Assembly: GCA_964389925.1 (NCBI GenBank)
Contig: CAYMGE010000021.1
Span: 1-64,000, forward strand
Source: CALECP01 sp964389925
GTDB taxonomy: Bacteria > Chloroflexota > Anaerolineae > Promineifilales > Promineifilaceae
Direction: 5' to 3'
Length of the DNA stretch: 64,000 bases
The notes below the pieces were generated by a model. The model was not told the origin of the DNA. It made no database searches and saw only the letters and a list, made by a program, of their open reading frames with translations. Numbering within the stretch: the stretch's first letter is position 1; every line of letters begins with the position of its first letter. The translations under genes were made by a program, and so were the position numbers. Below, one piece after another: positions 25,933 to 35,690 of the stretch.

Positions 25933-28611
25933 GTGAGAATGGTGGATTATTCCACCAAAGTTTATGTGGCAATGAGTGAAAAAACGTTTAGTCTTCTGCT
26001 CGACGAGTTCAGGCAAGCGGCTGGTATTCGTGTCGAAAAACTGGCTTCAGCTGCTGGGATCACAAAGAGACGCTTGGAAAATTGGCTGACGGGGCCATCC
26101 CGTCCGTATAAGTGGCAGCCTGTCGTGCGATTGGCCGTGGCGTTGCATCTCTCTGAAAAGGATGCAGATCGGCTATTGACCGCGATTCATCGGCCGAAAC
26201 CTTACGCAGACGACCGCCCTTTGTCAATTTCCCAACTAAAACGTTTAGTGACAGACCCTCAAGAGATCAAGCTATTGGGAAATTGGCGCGGCCCGTTTGT
26301 GGCACCACTGTTGCCAGAGCCGTTTGTCGGCCGTGACGCGCTGTTTGCCCAACTAACCACACAGTTGATTCGCCCAAACAGCGTGGCATTCGTTCATGGG
26401 ATGGCTGGTGTTGGCAAAACGACACTGTGCGCCAAGATCGCCCATCAGCTACAAGACCACTTTGGCGATGGCGTGTTGATGGTGACGATGCCGCCTCATT
26501 CGGCCGATCTGACCCCCTTCCTCCGTGACCGTCTACACTGGATCGCCATTCTCTACGACGACCCTTGTCCAACACATTTTCCACTCGACGCACTGAGCGA
26601 CCATGTGCGCCATTTGCTGGCAGACCGCCATACCTTGTTGATTTTGGACAATGTAAGCAGCGGTCAACAAGTCGATTACTTTCTGCCACCTCGCTGGGAA
26701 GGGGCATTGCTCGTCACCAGCCGCAAGCGCGAATTGCGCTTGCCCACCCGTCCCGACCCGCTCGACCTGCTGCCTTTTAGCCCTGCGACAGAGGCTGCAC
26801 TCGACCTGTTTCGCGCCATTCTCGAAAACGATCAGCGTGTCGCACGGGAGCATTCCGTCTTAGTCGAAATCAGTCAGCGCGTTGGTTATCTGCCGTTGGC
26901 CTTGACGATCATCGCCTCACATTTGCGTTTGAACAAAACGTGGTCGGCAACTGAATTTTTAGAGGAGATGCTCGACCACGATCCCGTCTATCTCGAATTC
27001 GATGATCGCAGTGTCTATATCTCGCTTGACATCAGCTATCAAAGCCTCACCCCTCTCCAACAGGCGGGCTTCGTGATGCTCGGCGCATTCAATGGTTTTG
27101 CCTTCTCAAAGGAGGCAGCAACCGCACTTATACAGCTCACCAAGTCCGCTACCTCTCGACTGTTGCGCCAATTGCAAAATCGCGCCCTCTTGCAATTGGT
27201 GTCGCCCAATCGCTATCAATTGCACCCACTCGTCAACCAATTTGCCCGTCTTCACTTAACTGACCGCGCTGTCTTTGTTCGCAAAAGCGACTACTTCAAA
27301 GCGTATGCTCAAACGCATCAGTACAATCACACACAACTCCAAGTGGAGCGCGATAACATTCTACAGAGCTTGCAAGATGCGAATGAGTATGCGTTTTCGG
27401 CCGATTCTGTCGCAATTCTGGAGGCAATCGCAGGCTATTTAATCATTTATGGCCTACATGACATTCTGACAAAACATCTCGAACAAGGCATCGCGCAAGC
27501 AGATGGACGTGCGTTGGCAAAATTACTGTCAATTCAAGGATTATTAGCTGCACAAAAGGGGGAAGATGAAGCCCTCTCCATTTTGTCACAAGCTCATGCG
27601 CTAGCGACTCGTTGGGAGGATGAGATAACGCTCATGCGAATCGCCAAGGCGCGTGGCATTGCCGCAGTGCGACATAATTCCGCTGCCGCGCAGCAGGCAT
27701 GGGAAGTCGGTCTTGACCTCGCGCAGACGCATGATTATCCACATGAGATCGCCATCTTTTCATACAATTTGACAAGCGTGTTGCTTGGACAGGGAAAATC
27801 GGCCGAACCTCATCTCACTCGCGGCCTCACCCTAGCGCGTCAACTCAACGATGCCCGTTTGCTCACTGCGATGCTCAATCAGCAAGCTGCGCTCTTTATC
27901 GATCAAGGCGATCTGCCAGCCGGACATCGAGCATACCAAGAGGCTCTTGACTTAGCACGTCAGCAAAACGCGATCAAGCGTGTCATCGTCACGCTACTCA
28001 ACTTGAGCCACACGGCGTATTTGTTGGGGCGGTATGAGGAATCGGCCGAATACGCGCAGGAAGGTCTCGATCATGCTGACCACATCCAAGCCGATGATCA
28101 AAAAATCTACTTGTTGACCAACTTATTGCAAGCACACGTCGGGCAACGCGCGTTTGCAAAGGCGGAGGCGGTCGCCACAGTCGCGTTCGCGCATCTCGAT
28201 CAACATGACAATCCTGATGGAAAAGCGACCTTCTACGTCGATTACGCCTATCTGCTCATGCGCGGGGCGCGACGTTTTACACAGGCACAAGAGTATCTGA
28301 CACAGGCTTGGCGGTTAATTGAATTTGGTGAAGAACCCCGTCGCACAACCGAGATTCAATTGGCTCTTGGCGAATGCGAATTGTTGAATGCTCAACTCCT
28401 CGCCGCCCGAGCCGCCTTTACGACTGCTCTAACCCTCGCCCAACAAACCGACATTTGGCATTTGAAAGTCGAAGCCTATTATGGTCTCGCCCAAACTGCT
28501 CATCAACAAAATGATAACGACACATTTCAGCGACATCAGAGCGTATACAAACAGCTACTAAATGAGCGAGTCTATCATCGCAAGCAGCAGATCCTTGCAT
28601 TTGGCAATTGA
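25933..28611 (+). CDS. STAND ATPase regulator: HTH, NB-ARC and TPR domains
   Basis: The protein has about 892 residues. The N-terminus is an XRE-like helix-turn-helix (IRVEKLASAAGITKRRLENWL, about 32-60). The NB-ARC-type ATPase follows: LLPEPFVGRDAL lead-in, Walker A GMAGVGKTT (about residue 156), Walker B LLILDNV (about 236), GALLVTSRK, and the GYLPLAL motif. After a winged-helix segment comes a long run of TPR-like helical repeats (about 500-890). Such STAND proteins are signal-gated switches that oligomerise on ligand binding; with an HTH they are usually regulators. The longest frame starts at GTG 25933; ATG 25939 or 25972 are possible. It is divergent from the RTX operon across 80 bp, so it may regulate it. 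Confidence 0.88.
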   Translation: MRMVDYSTKVYVAMSEKTFSLLLDEFRQAAGIRVEKLASAAGITKRRLENWLTGPSRPYKWQPVVRLAVALHLSEKDADRLLTAIHRPKPYADDRPLSISQLKRLVTDPQEIKLLGNWRGPFVAPLLPEPFVGRDALFAQLTTQLIRPNSVAFVHGMAGVGKTTLCAKIAHQLQDHFGDGVLMVTMPPHSADLTPFLRDRLHWIAILYDDPCPTHFPLDALSDHVRHLLADRHTLLILDNVSSGQQVDYFLPPRWEGALLVTSRKRELRLPTRPDPLDLLPFSPATEAALDLFRAILENDQRVAREHSVLVEISQRVGYLPLALTIIASHLRLNKTWSATEFLEEMLDHDPVYLEFDDRSVYISLDISYQSLTPLQQAGFVMLGAFNGFAFSKEAATALIQLTKSATSRLLRQLQNRALLQLVSPNRYQLHPLVNQFARLHLTDRAVFVRKSDYFKAYAQTHQYNHTQLQVERDNILQSLQDANEYAFSADSVAILEAIAGYLIIYGLHDILTKHLEQGIAQADGRALAKLLSIQGLLAAQKGEDEALSILSQAHALATRWEDEITLMRIAKARGIAAVRHNSAAAQQAWEVGLDLAQTHDYPHEIAIFSYNLTSVLLGQGKSAEPHLTRGLTLARQLNDARLLTAMLNQQAALFIDQGDLPAGHRAYQEALDLARQQNAIKRVIVTLLNLSHTAYLLGRYEESAEYAQEGLDHADHIQADDQKIYLLTNLLQAHVGQRAFAKAEAVATVAFAHLDQHDNPDGKATFYVDYAYLLMRGARRFTQAQEYLTQAWRLIEFGEEPRRTTEIQLALGECELLNAQLLAARAAFTTALTLAQQTDIWHLKVEAYYGLAQTAHQQNDNDTFQRHQSVYKQLLNERVYHRKQQILAFGN

Positions 28612-28871
28612 GGCTTATTTTAGAGTCAAGGGATAAATCGTAGCATTCTTCAAACAGACCGTAGGACAATCAACAAAAACAACCACACCGTCAGTAGCAG
28701 ATACTTTTTTGCTTGCGGTAGTGATTTTACAAATCTACCAAGGCTGCATGAGCCTATTTCCTCTCATACTTTTCGCATTCTGGATTTATGCACGCTAAAC
28801 TTGTCAAAAGTCGAGTATTTGTGAATCACCTCTTGTAAATCGCTCGTAATTTTGCCACTATATGAACCAAC

Positions 28872-29336
28872 ATGTCCGAACTCACTCAAACTGACCCCCC
28901 TCTGATAATCTGCGCGACACGTGGTGGTGAAGGCAGTCGTGCGGCGCAAAAAGCAGCGGCCGATCACGCAAAAGAAGCCGACGCGCGTCTCGAATTCGTT
29001 TATGTGGTTGACGAGATGCAAATTGTTGGCATCGACAATGTATTACGTCCCGCATTGCGGAAAGAGCTGCTGTGGATGGGGCGTGCGCTTGTCGAGTTGG
29101 CAGCGCGACGTGGGCGATTGGCGGGGGTCTCGGCCGAAGTCGTCGTCCTCGAAGGCACGTTGCGTGAACAACTGATCGCCTACATGCGCGAACATAAAGC
29201 CCACACAATGTACATTGGCGCACCACGTGGCACTACTGCCAACATTTTTGGCGACGAGGAGATCGAACAATTTGCATTGATGATCGAGCGTGAGTCTGGC
29301 GCAAAGGTTGAAGTCGTGCGTCCCGACCATCCATAG
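28872..29336 (+). CDS. Universal stress protein-like (UspA fold)
   Basis: The protein has 154 residues. It opens with LIICATRGGEGSRAAQKAA and runs through an alternating beta/alpha pattern (ARLEFVYVVDE) typical of the UspA fold. The late strand HTMYIGAPRGTT stands where ATP-binding Usp proteins carry G-x2-G-x9-G(S/T), but the glycine pattern is incomplete, so ATP binding is doubtful. It is cytosolic, with no membrane segment. Its stop is directly followed by the mreD start, so the two are probably cotranscribed. The function beyond a stress-linked role is unknown. Confidence 0.75.
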   Translation: MSELTQTDPPLIICATRGGEGSRAAQKAAADHAKEADARLEFVYVVDEMQIVGIDNVLRPALRKELLWMGRALVELAARRGRLAGVSAEVVVLEGTLREQLIAYMREHKAHTMYIGAPRGTTANIFGDEEIEQFALMIERESGAKVEVVRPDHP

Positions 29337-29840
29337 ATGCACCTTCGCCCATTCCTACTTATCCCAATTATTCTCATTTTACTGCTTTTCCAAAGCACTT
29401 TTTTTGCCTATCTGCCCATCGGTGGGGTCTATCTGCAAGCAACCATCTCATTTGTGATTGCATGGGGACTCTGGGCAGAAGTTGTCGAATCGCTAACCGT
29501 CGCATTTATCGCAGGGCTGTTGATCGACCTACTCTCGACCGCGCCAATGGGTAGCAGCAGCATCGGCTTGATGGCTGGTTTACTCGCTATCCAGCCATTC
29601 CGCGTGTTGCTGCGTAACAGTCGGTTGGTCTTTCCGATCATTCTCGCACTTGGCGCGATGCTAATGTTTCGATTAGCAACGCTTCTTTTTCAGCGCATCG
29701 CTGGCTATCCTACATCAGCAGAACTGTGGCGCACATTGTCCGCCACCATCATTTTGCACGCGCTGGTCGCCCTGCCACTTTATTGGCTTTTACGTTTGGT
29801 CTCAGCAGGTTCTCGCCCATCGCGGCAGATCAATCTATAG
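29337..29840 (+). CDS. mreD: Rod shape-determining membrane protein MreD
   Basis: The protein has 167 residues with about five membrane helices, the normal size and layout of MreD. Family marks include the first helix ending QSTFFAYLPI, the GLLIDLLSTAPMGSS loop and the GLMAGLLA helix. MreD works with MreB, MreC, RodA and PBP2 in the elongasome that inserts lateral wall. The ATG follows the stop of the stress-protein gene without a gap, and pbp2 lies 119 bp downstream. The usual upstream partners mreB and mreC are absent, so the operon has been rearranged or split. Confidence 0.9.
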   Translation: MHLRPFLLIPIILILLLFQSTFFAYLPIGGVYLQATISFVIAWGLWAEVVESLTVAFIAGLLIDLLSTAPMGSSSIGLMAGLLAIQPFRVLLRNSRLVFPIILALGAMLMFRLATLLFQRIAGYPTSAELWRTLSATIILHALVALPLYWLLRLVSAGSRPSRQINL

Positions 29841-29959
29841 AATAAGCATTCTCGTTCACGCGGGAACAGCACGCTTGCGAAGCGGATAGGCTATGCGACA
29901 AAATCGTAAATCCAAAATGTCGCTAAACGCGGCCGCCCCGCTCGTAAAATCAAACGCCT

Positions 29960-32344
29960 ATGTCACGAATGGGTTGGGAACGTCCCGAAGATTGGGAAGA
30001 GCAGGCAGCGTATGAATCTGGCGCTGACCTACGAGGTCGCCTGTTTTTCATGCGTTTATTGGTCGTGGTGGCTTTAGGGGGTCTTTTAGGGCGCGTCATC
30101 TTTTTACAGCAAACACGTGGGGCAAACTTAGAGCTGCAAGCGGCCGATAATCGTATTGCTGTCCTCACAACCGATGCACCACGTGGTGTCATCTTTGACC
30201 GCAACGGATTGCCTTTAGCACAAAATCTACCACAGTTTAATGTCGCAATTACGCTTGATAAGCTGCCTAGCGATGAAAATGAGCGCACGGCCGTCTTTGA
30301 ACGGTTGTCCCTGCTAACTGGCGTTCCGATCACCAATACGGTGCAGCAAGAGGCGCTCATTGTCTCGGCCGATCCCGACATCGTTGCACAGACAGAACAG
30401 TTAGCGGAATTGTATGGCGTGTCGGCCGATGAGACGCTCGACCTCTCAGGCGTTGTTCCCGAACTGCCGGCCAGCATCATGAACGTCGTAGAAACGTACA
30501 GTTTTGACCCGTTCAACCCCCAAGTCATTACATCGAGTATTCCTATCACGCTTGCACGTGTTATTCAGCAAGAGGCTGTCTTTATGCCCGGCGTGAGCGT
30601 CGAGGCAGCACCTCTTCGCAACTATCCATCCGGCGAAGCGACCGCGCATATTGTCGGTTTTATGGGGCCGATTCCCGATCTCAGCTATGTTGACGTTCTC
30701 GGTTATGAGCGAGATGATCGCGTTGGTCTTTTTGGCTTGGAAGCCTCAATGGAGCTGGAGTTGTCAGGGGAGAAGGGTAGGCGCACCATTGAAGTGAACT
30801 CTGTCCAGCGCGAGGTACGGCAAATTGGCTTAACAGAGCCGCCCGTTCCCGGCTACAACCTGCATCTCTCACTCGACTTGCAACTGCAAGAAATTGCGAC
30901 GAGTATTCTTGAGTCATACATGGTGCGTCGTCGTCAAGAGCCATCCACACGCACGGGTTTTCCTGTCAAACTTGAGATAGAGCAAGGGGCAGTTGTCGCA
31001 ATGAACCCAAAAACGGGCGAGATTCTTGCGCTTGTCAGTCTGCCCTCTTACGATAACAATCGCTTTGCGACTGAAATTCCTGTCGAATACTATCAACAAT
31101 TGGCACGCAACGATTATCGGCCGCTGCTCAACAACGCCATCGCCGGACAATATCCGCCCGGCTCCGTCTTTAAGTTGATTACCGCTGCGGCTGCCCTACA
31201 GGAAGGGGTCGTCTCACCCAGTCGTCGTCTGCTCGCCCCAGGCGCGATTAGCATCGCCAACCAGTTTGCCCCCAATGACATTGGTCGCGCCCAGCAGTTC
31301 GTGTGCTGGATTTTCCAGCAAGTTGTCACAAATCCTGAAACAGGCTTGAGAGAGCGCGGATCACATGGGGCAGTCAACGTCTATGACTCGATTGCCCAAT
31401 CTTGTGACATCTACTTCTATAAAATCAACGGTGGCTTCCAAGCACAGGATGGAAGCGAAGTTGTCGATGCGCTCGGCAACCTGCGGTTGAAACGCTATGC
31501 CAATGAGTTTGGGCTTGGGCGTGTGCAAGGCATTGAGTTGCCGGCCGAGGCACCGGGGAATATGCCCGACGAGGATTGGAAACAGCGCACTTATGCTGAT
31601 CCATGGTCAACTGGCGATGATTACAATACGGCAATTGGGCAGGGCTATGTCTTGGCGACCCCCTTACAGATTGCCAATATGACCTCTGTGATCGCAAACG
31701 GTGGTTTTCTCTATCGGCCGTCCATCATCCACCACCTGACTGATGACGAAGGTAACATTGTCATCCAGCGCGAAGGAGAACTGCCTATTTTTGCTGCACC
31801 GGGTGAAAATGGCATCCCCATCCTGAAAGATCAGAGCGGAAATCCCATCGATCCATCGACTGTCGATGTCAATGTCCAGTTTGACGAAGATGGCAACTAT
31901 ATTCGGCCGCCAGAACTCCTGAACACCGTCAACATCGACCAGCAATACCTCGACGTGGTCGCGGAAGGGATGCGCCGAACCAATTTAGCGGGCGGGACAG
32001 GCAGCGGTTGGCCTGAGTTGTACGAAATCGGCACAAATGCCAACGGCGAGCTAGAGCGGGTCTATTGGCTTGAGACGTGGGGAATTCGGACGGGCGGGAA
32101 GTCGGGGACGGCCGAGTTTTGCGATAACATCGCTATCAAACATGACTGGTGTGCAACGGATGGCGGTATCCAGCCCAGCCATGCGTGGTATACCGCTTAC
32201 GCGCCATTTGAAAATCCAGAAATAGTGGTAGCGGCCTTTATGTACAATGCAGAAGAAGGATCACAGTGGGCGGCTCCTGTCGTAATCGAGGTGATGAAAG
32301 CCTATTTTGGAATAGGAGAGTTTGACACACTCCCGCCACCGTAA
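29960..32344 (+). CDS. mrdA: Penicillin-binding protein 2 (class B transpeptidase)
   Basis: The protein has 794 residues with a short cytoplasmic tail and one membrane anchor (about 28-48; MRLLVVVALGGLLGRVIFL). The pedestal domain begins APRGVIFDRNGLPLAQN. The transpeptidase domain shows the active-site Ser402-x-x-Lys405 (PPGSVFK), an SCD variant of the SxN motif (IAQSCDIYFYK) and KSGTAE at Lys714. It is longer than typical PBP2 (about 630), mainly through insertions in the pedestal and before KSG. Directly following mreD, it is the elongation-specific transpeptidase. A hairpin terminator begins at its stop codon. Confidence 0.93.
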   Translation: MSRMGWERPEDWEEQAAYESGADLRGRLFFMRLLVVVALGGLLGRVIFLQQTRGANLELQAADNRIAVLTTDAPRGVIFDRNGLPLAQNLPQFNVAITLDKLPSDENERTAVFERLSLLTGVPITNTVQQEALIVSADPDIVAQTEQLAELYGVSADETLDLSGVVPELPASIMNVVETYSFDPFNPQVITSSIPITLARVIQQEAVFMPGVSVEAAPLRNYPSGEATAHIVGFMGPIPDLSYVDVLGYERDDRVGLFGLEASMELELSGEKGRRTIEVNSVQREVRQIGLTEPPVPGYNLHLSLDLQLQEIATSILESYMVRRRQEPSTRTGFPVKLEIEQGAVVAMNPKTGEILALVSLPSYDNNRFATEIPVEYYQQLARNDYRPLLNNAIAGQYPPGSVFKLITAAAALQEGVVSPSRRLLAPGAISIANQFAPNDIGRAQQFVCWIFQQVVTNPETGLRERGSHGAVNVYDSIAQSCDIYFYKINGGFQAQDGSEVVDALGNLRLKRYANEFGLGRVQGIELPAEAPGNMPDEDWKQRTYADPWSTGDDYNTAIGQGYVLATPLQIANMTSVIANGGFLYRPSIIHHLTDDEGNIVIQREGELPIFAAPGENGIPILKDQSGNPIDPSTVDVNVQFDEDGNYIRPPELLNTVNIDQQYLDVVAEGMRRTNLAGGTGSGWPELYEIGTNANGELERVYWLETWGIRTGGKSGTAEFCDNIAIKHDWCATDGGIQPSHAWYTAYAPFENPEIVVAAFMYNAEEGSQWAAPVVIEVMKAYFGIGEFDTLPPP

Positions 32345-32388
32345 CAGCTTGATTACTTCAGTCAGGTGAGCTTTGCAAGCTGTTTTTT
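32343..32388 (+). terminator. Terminator overlapping the PBP2 stop codon
   Basis: AACAGCTTG (32343-32351) and CAAGCTGTT (32376-32384) pair perfectly over 9 bp around a 24-nt loop. The right arm runs into six T in total. The left arm overlaps the TAA stop of the PBP2 gene. Confidence 0.65.
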
Positions 32389-32530
32389 CCATTTGCTTAA
32401 CAAAAGTGGACACCGCTTCCCCCTCTCTGCTAGAATTCTGCTTGTGTAGACAGAAGACAGCCCCCACTGAAATTGCTGTCTACATGCGTGGAAGCTGGCC
32501 CTCCCCCCTATACCCCAGCTTTCACCACCC

Positions 32531-32560
32531 GCAAGAGGGGTGCCCTCCTGCCCCTCTTGC
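32531..32560. terminator. Hairpin between convergent PBP2 and PlsC genes
   Basis: Perfect 10-bp arms GCAAGAGGGG (32531-32540) and CCCCTCTTGC (32551-32560) surround a 10-nt loop. There is no T-run on either side. It lies 46 bp beyond the plsC-like stop, so it may end that transcript. The rest of the 261-bp gap holds nothing I recognise. Confidence 0.5.
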
Positions 32561-32605
32561 ACTCAAAATTTCCCAGCCACCTGATCGTGAATAACTCAAG
32601 TCTGC

Positions 32606-33253
32606 TCAACGATTTGTGTAACGATAGTAACCGTGCTGCTCAGTTGGAATTAGAGGCAAAATGCGCTGCATGATGTCGTCGGTAAGGCGCGTCAACTCTT
32701 TCTGGCGGAGACGACGTTCTGGTGTGGGAAGTGTGAACGGCTTGCCAAAACGGACTGTGATCGGCGTGCGACGCAAGCGCAAAAAATTGCCAAACAATTT
32801 GTCAGAACCTGTGATGCCTGCTGGGACAATCGGCATACCATCAACACGTGTAGCGAGGTAGGCGGCACCATTGCGTGGCTTGATAATCTGGCCAATTGGA
32901 CTGCGCGTCGCTTCTGGGGCAAGACCAACAATCTCACCTGCCTTGAGCATGTCAACAGCACGACGAATGGCAGCGCGGTCGAGGACATCGCGTTCGATAA
33001 AGATCGCGCCGATTCTAGCAGCGAGAAAGCCAAAGACCGGATAGGTTGTCCATTTCGCCGCAATCCAGAAATATGTCCATTTGGGTGGATGCGACATGAG
33101 AACGATGGGGCCGTCTGCGATGCTCATGTGATTTGAGACAAGCAGGTAAGGGCCATCTTCTGGGATATGTTCGACACCTTCAACGGTGAGTCGGCCGCCC
33201 AGCATAAAAAGTAGCCAATTGCAAAGAAAGCGAGTGACGTAATACCAAAACAT
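32606..33253 (-). CDS. plsC: PlsC-type 1-acyl-sn-glycerol-3-phosphate acyltransferase
   Basis: The protein has 215 residues. The catalytic NHMSIAD motif (NHx4D), the GAIFIERD block, the APEATRS block and the PIVPAGI block follow the normal order of the PlsC/LPLAT family. A hydrophobic N-terminal stretch (FLCNWLLFMLGG) attaches it to the membrane. It is expected to acylate lysophosphatidic acid to phosphatidic acid in phospholipid synthesis; a related lysophospholipid substrate is possible. It lies 24 bp after the GH13 gene in an apparent minus-strand operon (WecA-like, GH13, PlsC). Confidence 0.92.
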   Translation of the reverse strand: MFWYYVTRFLCNWLLFMLGGRLTVEGVEHIPEDGPYLLVSNHMSIADGPIVLMSHPPKWTYFWIAAKWTTYPVFGFLAARIGAIFIERDVLDRAAIRRAVDMLKAGEIVGLAPEATRSPIGQIIKPRNGAAYLATRVDGMPIVPAGITGSDKLFGNFLRLRRTPITVRFGKPFTLPTPERRLRQKELTRLTDDIMQRILPLIPTEQHGYYRYTNR

Positions 33254-33277
33254 AGCGGAGGTTATAGTGTCTGCGTT

Positions 33278-34594
33278 TCAGCGCACAAAGATGCAATATC
33301 CCCACGCTGGTAGCGTCAGTTGCGTGGGGGCAGAAAAAGTCAGTTGTTCGCCAGTAAAATAGTTTGTGTATGTGCCTGAATGTAGGTCGTTTAGAAATGT
33401 TGGGGATTGAGTCTCGGCCGAAAAGTTAAACGCTGCAAACACCTTATCCTCTTCATTTTGCCGCACAAAACTCAACACTTTTGATTCAACGTCGTTGGTC
33501 ACTGGTTGCATTCTCGCCCCCCATGCTGCGTTCCACAATGCACTATTCTGCTTTTTAAGCTCAAACAGCTTTCTATAGAGGGTTCCGATTTCATGTGTTT
33601 GCCATTCGATTGGATCGCGCTCAAAAAATTCCAGACGCTTCGCGTTGCCCGCTTCTTGGCCGTTATAGACGAGAGGCATCCCCTCACCGATGACGGACAG
33701 CACAATCACGGCGTGCAGCGCATCGCCAAACTGCTCAAACATTGTCCCGTCCCATGAGTTTTTGTCGTGGTTGCTCACGAACATCATCCGCATGATGTCC
33801 TGTGGAAAGGCCTTTTCATTCCATGAATAGTAGACAAACAAACGGCCGACATCAGCCTTTCCCATCGCAATCTCGTGAACGGCATCATACCATGTCCAAG
33901 CATAGGTCATGTCGAATGCTTCATAATGCAGGTCGCGGGCTTCCCACTCTGCCAGCATAAAAACAGGTTTGATTGCGTCCAACTCTTTGCGTGCGCTGTT
34001 CCAGTAATCGGTTGGCACAAACCCCGCCACATCGCAGCGGAAGCCATCAATGTCGGTTTCGCGCACCCAGTAACACATCGCTTCGGTCATGTATTGGCGC
34101 AACGCGGTGTGCTGATAGTCGAGTTCGATGATGTCCGACCAGTTCCACCATGTCGTCGGCCGAAAATCCCCTTTATCGTCACGGATATACCACTCCGGAT
34201 GTTGTTCAACCAACACGCTGTCCCACGCAGTATGATTGGGAACCCAGCCGATAATGATAGACATGTCGTGCGCGTGTACCGCTTGCACGAGGTGTTTGAA
34301 ATCATTCAGCGTGCCAAACTCAGGATTAACGCTATAAAAGTCTTTGACAGCATAAGGGCTGCCCAAACTGCCCTTGCGATTGACGACTCCAATTTCATGG
34401 ATCGGCATCAGCCAAACGATGTCAACCCCAAGCTCTTTTAAGCGTGGGAGATGAGATTCGGCCGAGCGGAACGTCCCCTCCTCCGTAAATTGCCGCGTGT
34501 TGATCTGGTAAATTGTTGCCTTTTTGCTCCACTCCGGGTGGGTTAGTTTGATGGGGGAATTCGGGTGTTTGTCGCCTACATTGATGCCTTTCAT
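33278..34594 (-). CDS. GH13 (alpha-amylase family) glycoside hydrolase, cytoplasmic
   Basis: This 438-residue protein has no signal peptide. The (beta/alpha)8 core opens WSKKATIYQINTRQFTEEG. The nucleophile Asp is in GFRCDVAGF, the acid/base Glu in MLAEWE, and the third acid in FVSNHDKNSWDG. Region I reads GWVPNHTA, so the usual Asp of DxxxNH is replaced while Asn-His are kept. A short C-terminal beta domain ends LTLPAWGYCIFVR. Small intracellular GH13 enzymes of this type act on maltooligosaccharides or trehalose-related sugars, but the substrate cannot be told here. It lies 13 bp downstream of the WecA-like gene and 24 bp upstream of plsC. Confidence 0.87.
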   Translation of the reverse strand: MKGINVGDKHPNSPIKLTHPEWSKKATIYQINTRQFTEEGTFRSAESHLPRLKELGVDIVWLMPIHEIGVVNRKGSLGSPYAVKDFYSVNPEFGTLNDFKHLVQAVHAHDMSIIIGWVPNHTAWDSVLVEQHPEWYIRDDKGDFRPTTWWNWSDIIELDYQHTALRQYMTEAMCYWVRETDIDGFRCDVAGFVPTDYWNSARKELDAIKPVFMLAEWEARDLHYEAFDMTYAWTWYDAVHEIAMGKADVGRLFVYYSWNEKAFPQDIMRMMFVSNHDKNSWDGTMFEQFGDALHAVIVLSVIGEGMPLVYNGQEAGNAKRLEFFERDPIEWQTHEIGTLYRKLFELKKQNSALWNAAWGARMQPVTNDVESKVLSFVRQNEEDKVFAAFNFSAETQSPTFLNDLHSGTYTNYFTGEQLTFSAPTQLTLPAWGYCIFVR

Positions 34595-34607
34595 ACAGCA
34601 GATTGTA

Positions 34608-35654
34608 TCAGACTATCGAACGTTCGCGTCCACTATACCAGACCAAAAAGCTAAGAATCCCAATGCCGATCACCGCCAATACGCCAAACTTAATTAGCCC
34701 ATTTGGTGCAAAGAGGGCTACTGCGCCTAACATGATCGCAATGACATAGTAAGTCAAGACGATGTGTTGTGTCTGCCAACCAGCGTCAGAGAGCATGAAA
34801 TGGAGGTGTCCACGATCTCCGCTAAATGGATGGCGACCCTGTCGAATGCGGTCGATGATGCGCCAGAGACCATCAAGTAGTGGGAGCGCAAGTACGAGCA
34901 GAAGTGTGGCAAATTTGGCTGGGGCGAGAAAGGAGAGCGTGGCAATGTTGTAGCTGAGAATGTAGACACCGGCCGAACCGAGAAAGATGCGTGCTGGGGC
35001 AAAGTTGAAAAAGAGAAAGCCGAGCAAAGCTCCCGTGAGTGACAGTGGAAAGGCCGCGATTGTCGTCTGGCCTAATCCAAAGCCGTGTAGGGCAAAGGCC
35101 GCACATGAGATAGCTCCGACCCCCGTCGCAAGACCGTCGAGGCCATCGAGCCAGTTGATGGCGTTCATCATGCCCACAATCCAGAAGATGGTGATTGCCC
35201 AAGCGATGGGCGTAGCGAAGATGATTTCAGTTGGGGTGATGGTGAGGAGGATGAGATCGGCCGATCCCCCAAACGGATTTGCAATTCTCTCCAAAAACGC
35301 AATATGGTAATTCGCAATAATCGCCGCCACAAACTGTAATAGAAACTGCCAGCGTGGAGCCAGATCAAAGCAATCATCAAGCAGCCCACCTAAGAAAACA
35401 ATCACTGTGCCAATAACCACCCCGCGCAATGGCAGAAAATCATCATCGGGTGGAAGTTGCCAGTAAATCAGTGAAATGCCGCTCAAATACCCGGCAAAAA
35501 GAGGAATACCGCCAAGTGTTGGGATCAATCCTTCATGCTTACGTCGGCCGCCCGGCACAGCGACGATGCCCAATCGCAGCGAAATTGTTTGCGCCATCGA
35601 CACAAAACCAACGGCGACAACCAATGGCAGCAGAAAAACGATGAGATAAATCAA
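34608..35654 (-). CDS. WecA/TagO-like polyprenyl-phosphate sugar-1-phosphate transferase
   Basis: The membrane enzyme has about 348 residues and ten or so helices. It shows the family motifs GGLLDD, NAINWLDGLDGLATG and the late cytoplasmic GDRGHLHF loop. WecA/TagO enzymes move GlcNAc-1-phosphate (or similar) from UDP-sugar to undecaprenyl phosphate, the first step of teichoic-acid, O-antigen or other wall-polymer synthesis. The open frame extends to TTG 35735, but that extension runs through a 12-bp hairpin and has no hydrophobic character. I therefore prefer TTG 35654, preceded by AAGAG, which opens directly into the first helix. The start is uncertain. Confidence 0.88.
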   Translation of the reverse strand: MIYLIVFLLPLVVAVGFVSMAQTISLRLGIVAVPGGRRKHEGLIPTLGGIPLFAGYLSGISLIYWQLPPDDDFLPLRGVVIGTVIVFLGGLLDDCFDLAPRWQFLLQFVAAIIANYHIAFLERIANPFGGSADLILLTITPTEIIFATPIAWAITIFWIVGMMNAINWLDGLDGLATGVGAISCAAFALHGFGLGQTTIAAFPLSLTGALLGFLFFNFAPARIFLGSAGVYILSYNIATLSFLAPAKFATLLLVLALPLLDGLWRIIDRIRQGRHPFSGDRGHLHFMLSDAGWQTQHIVLTYYVIAIMLGAVALFAPNGLIKFGVLAVIGIGILSFLVWYSGRERSIV

Positions 35655-35690
35655 CTTGTCTACTCTTAGTGATCTGCTTTTTTGACTTTG

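Noticed and set aside
29921..29940. NotI-type GCGGCCGC sites as a separate signal
   Set aside because: Only a handful occur (for example near 29929, 43186, 47339), and they share the CGGCCG core of the far more frequent TCGGCCGA motif.
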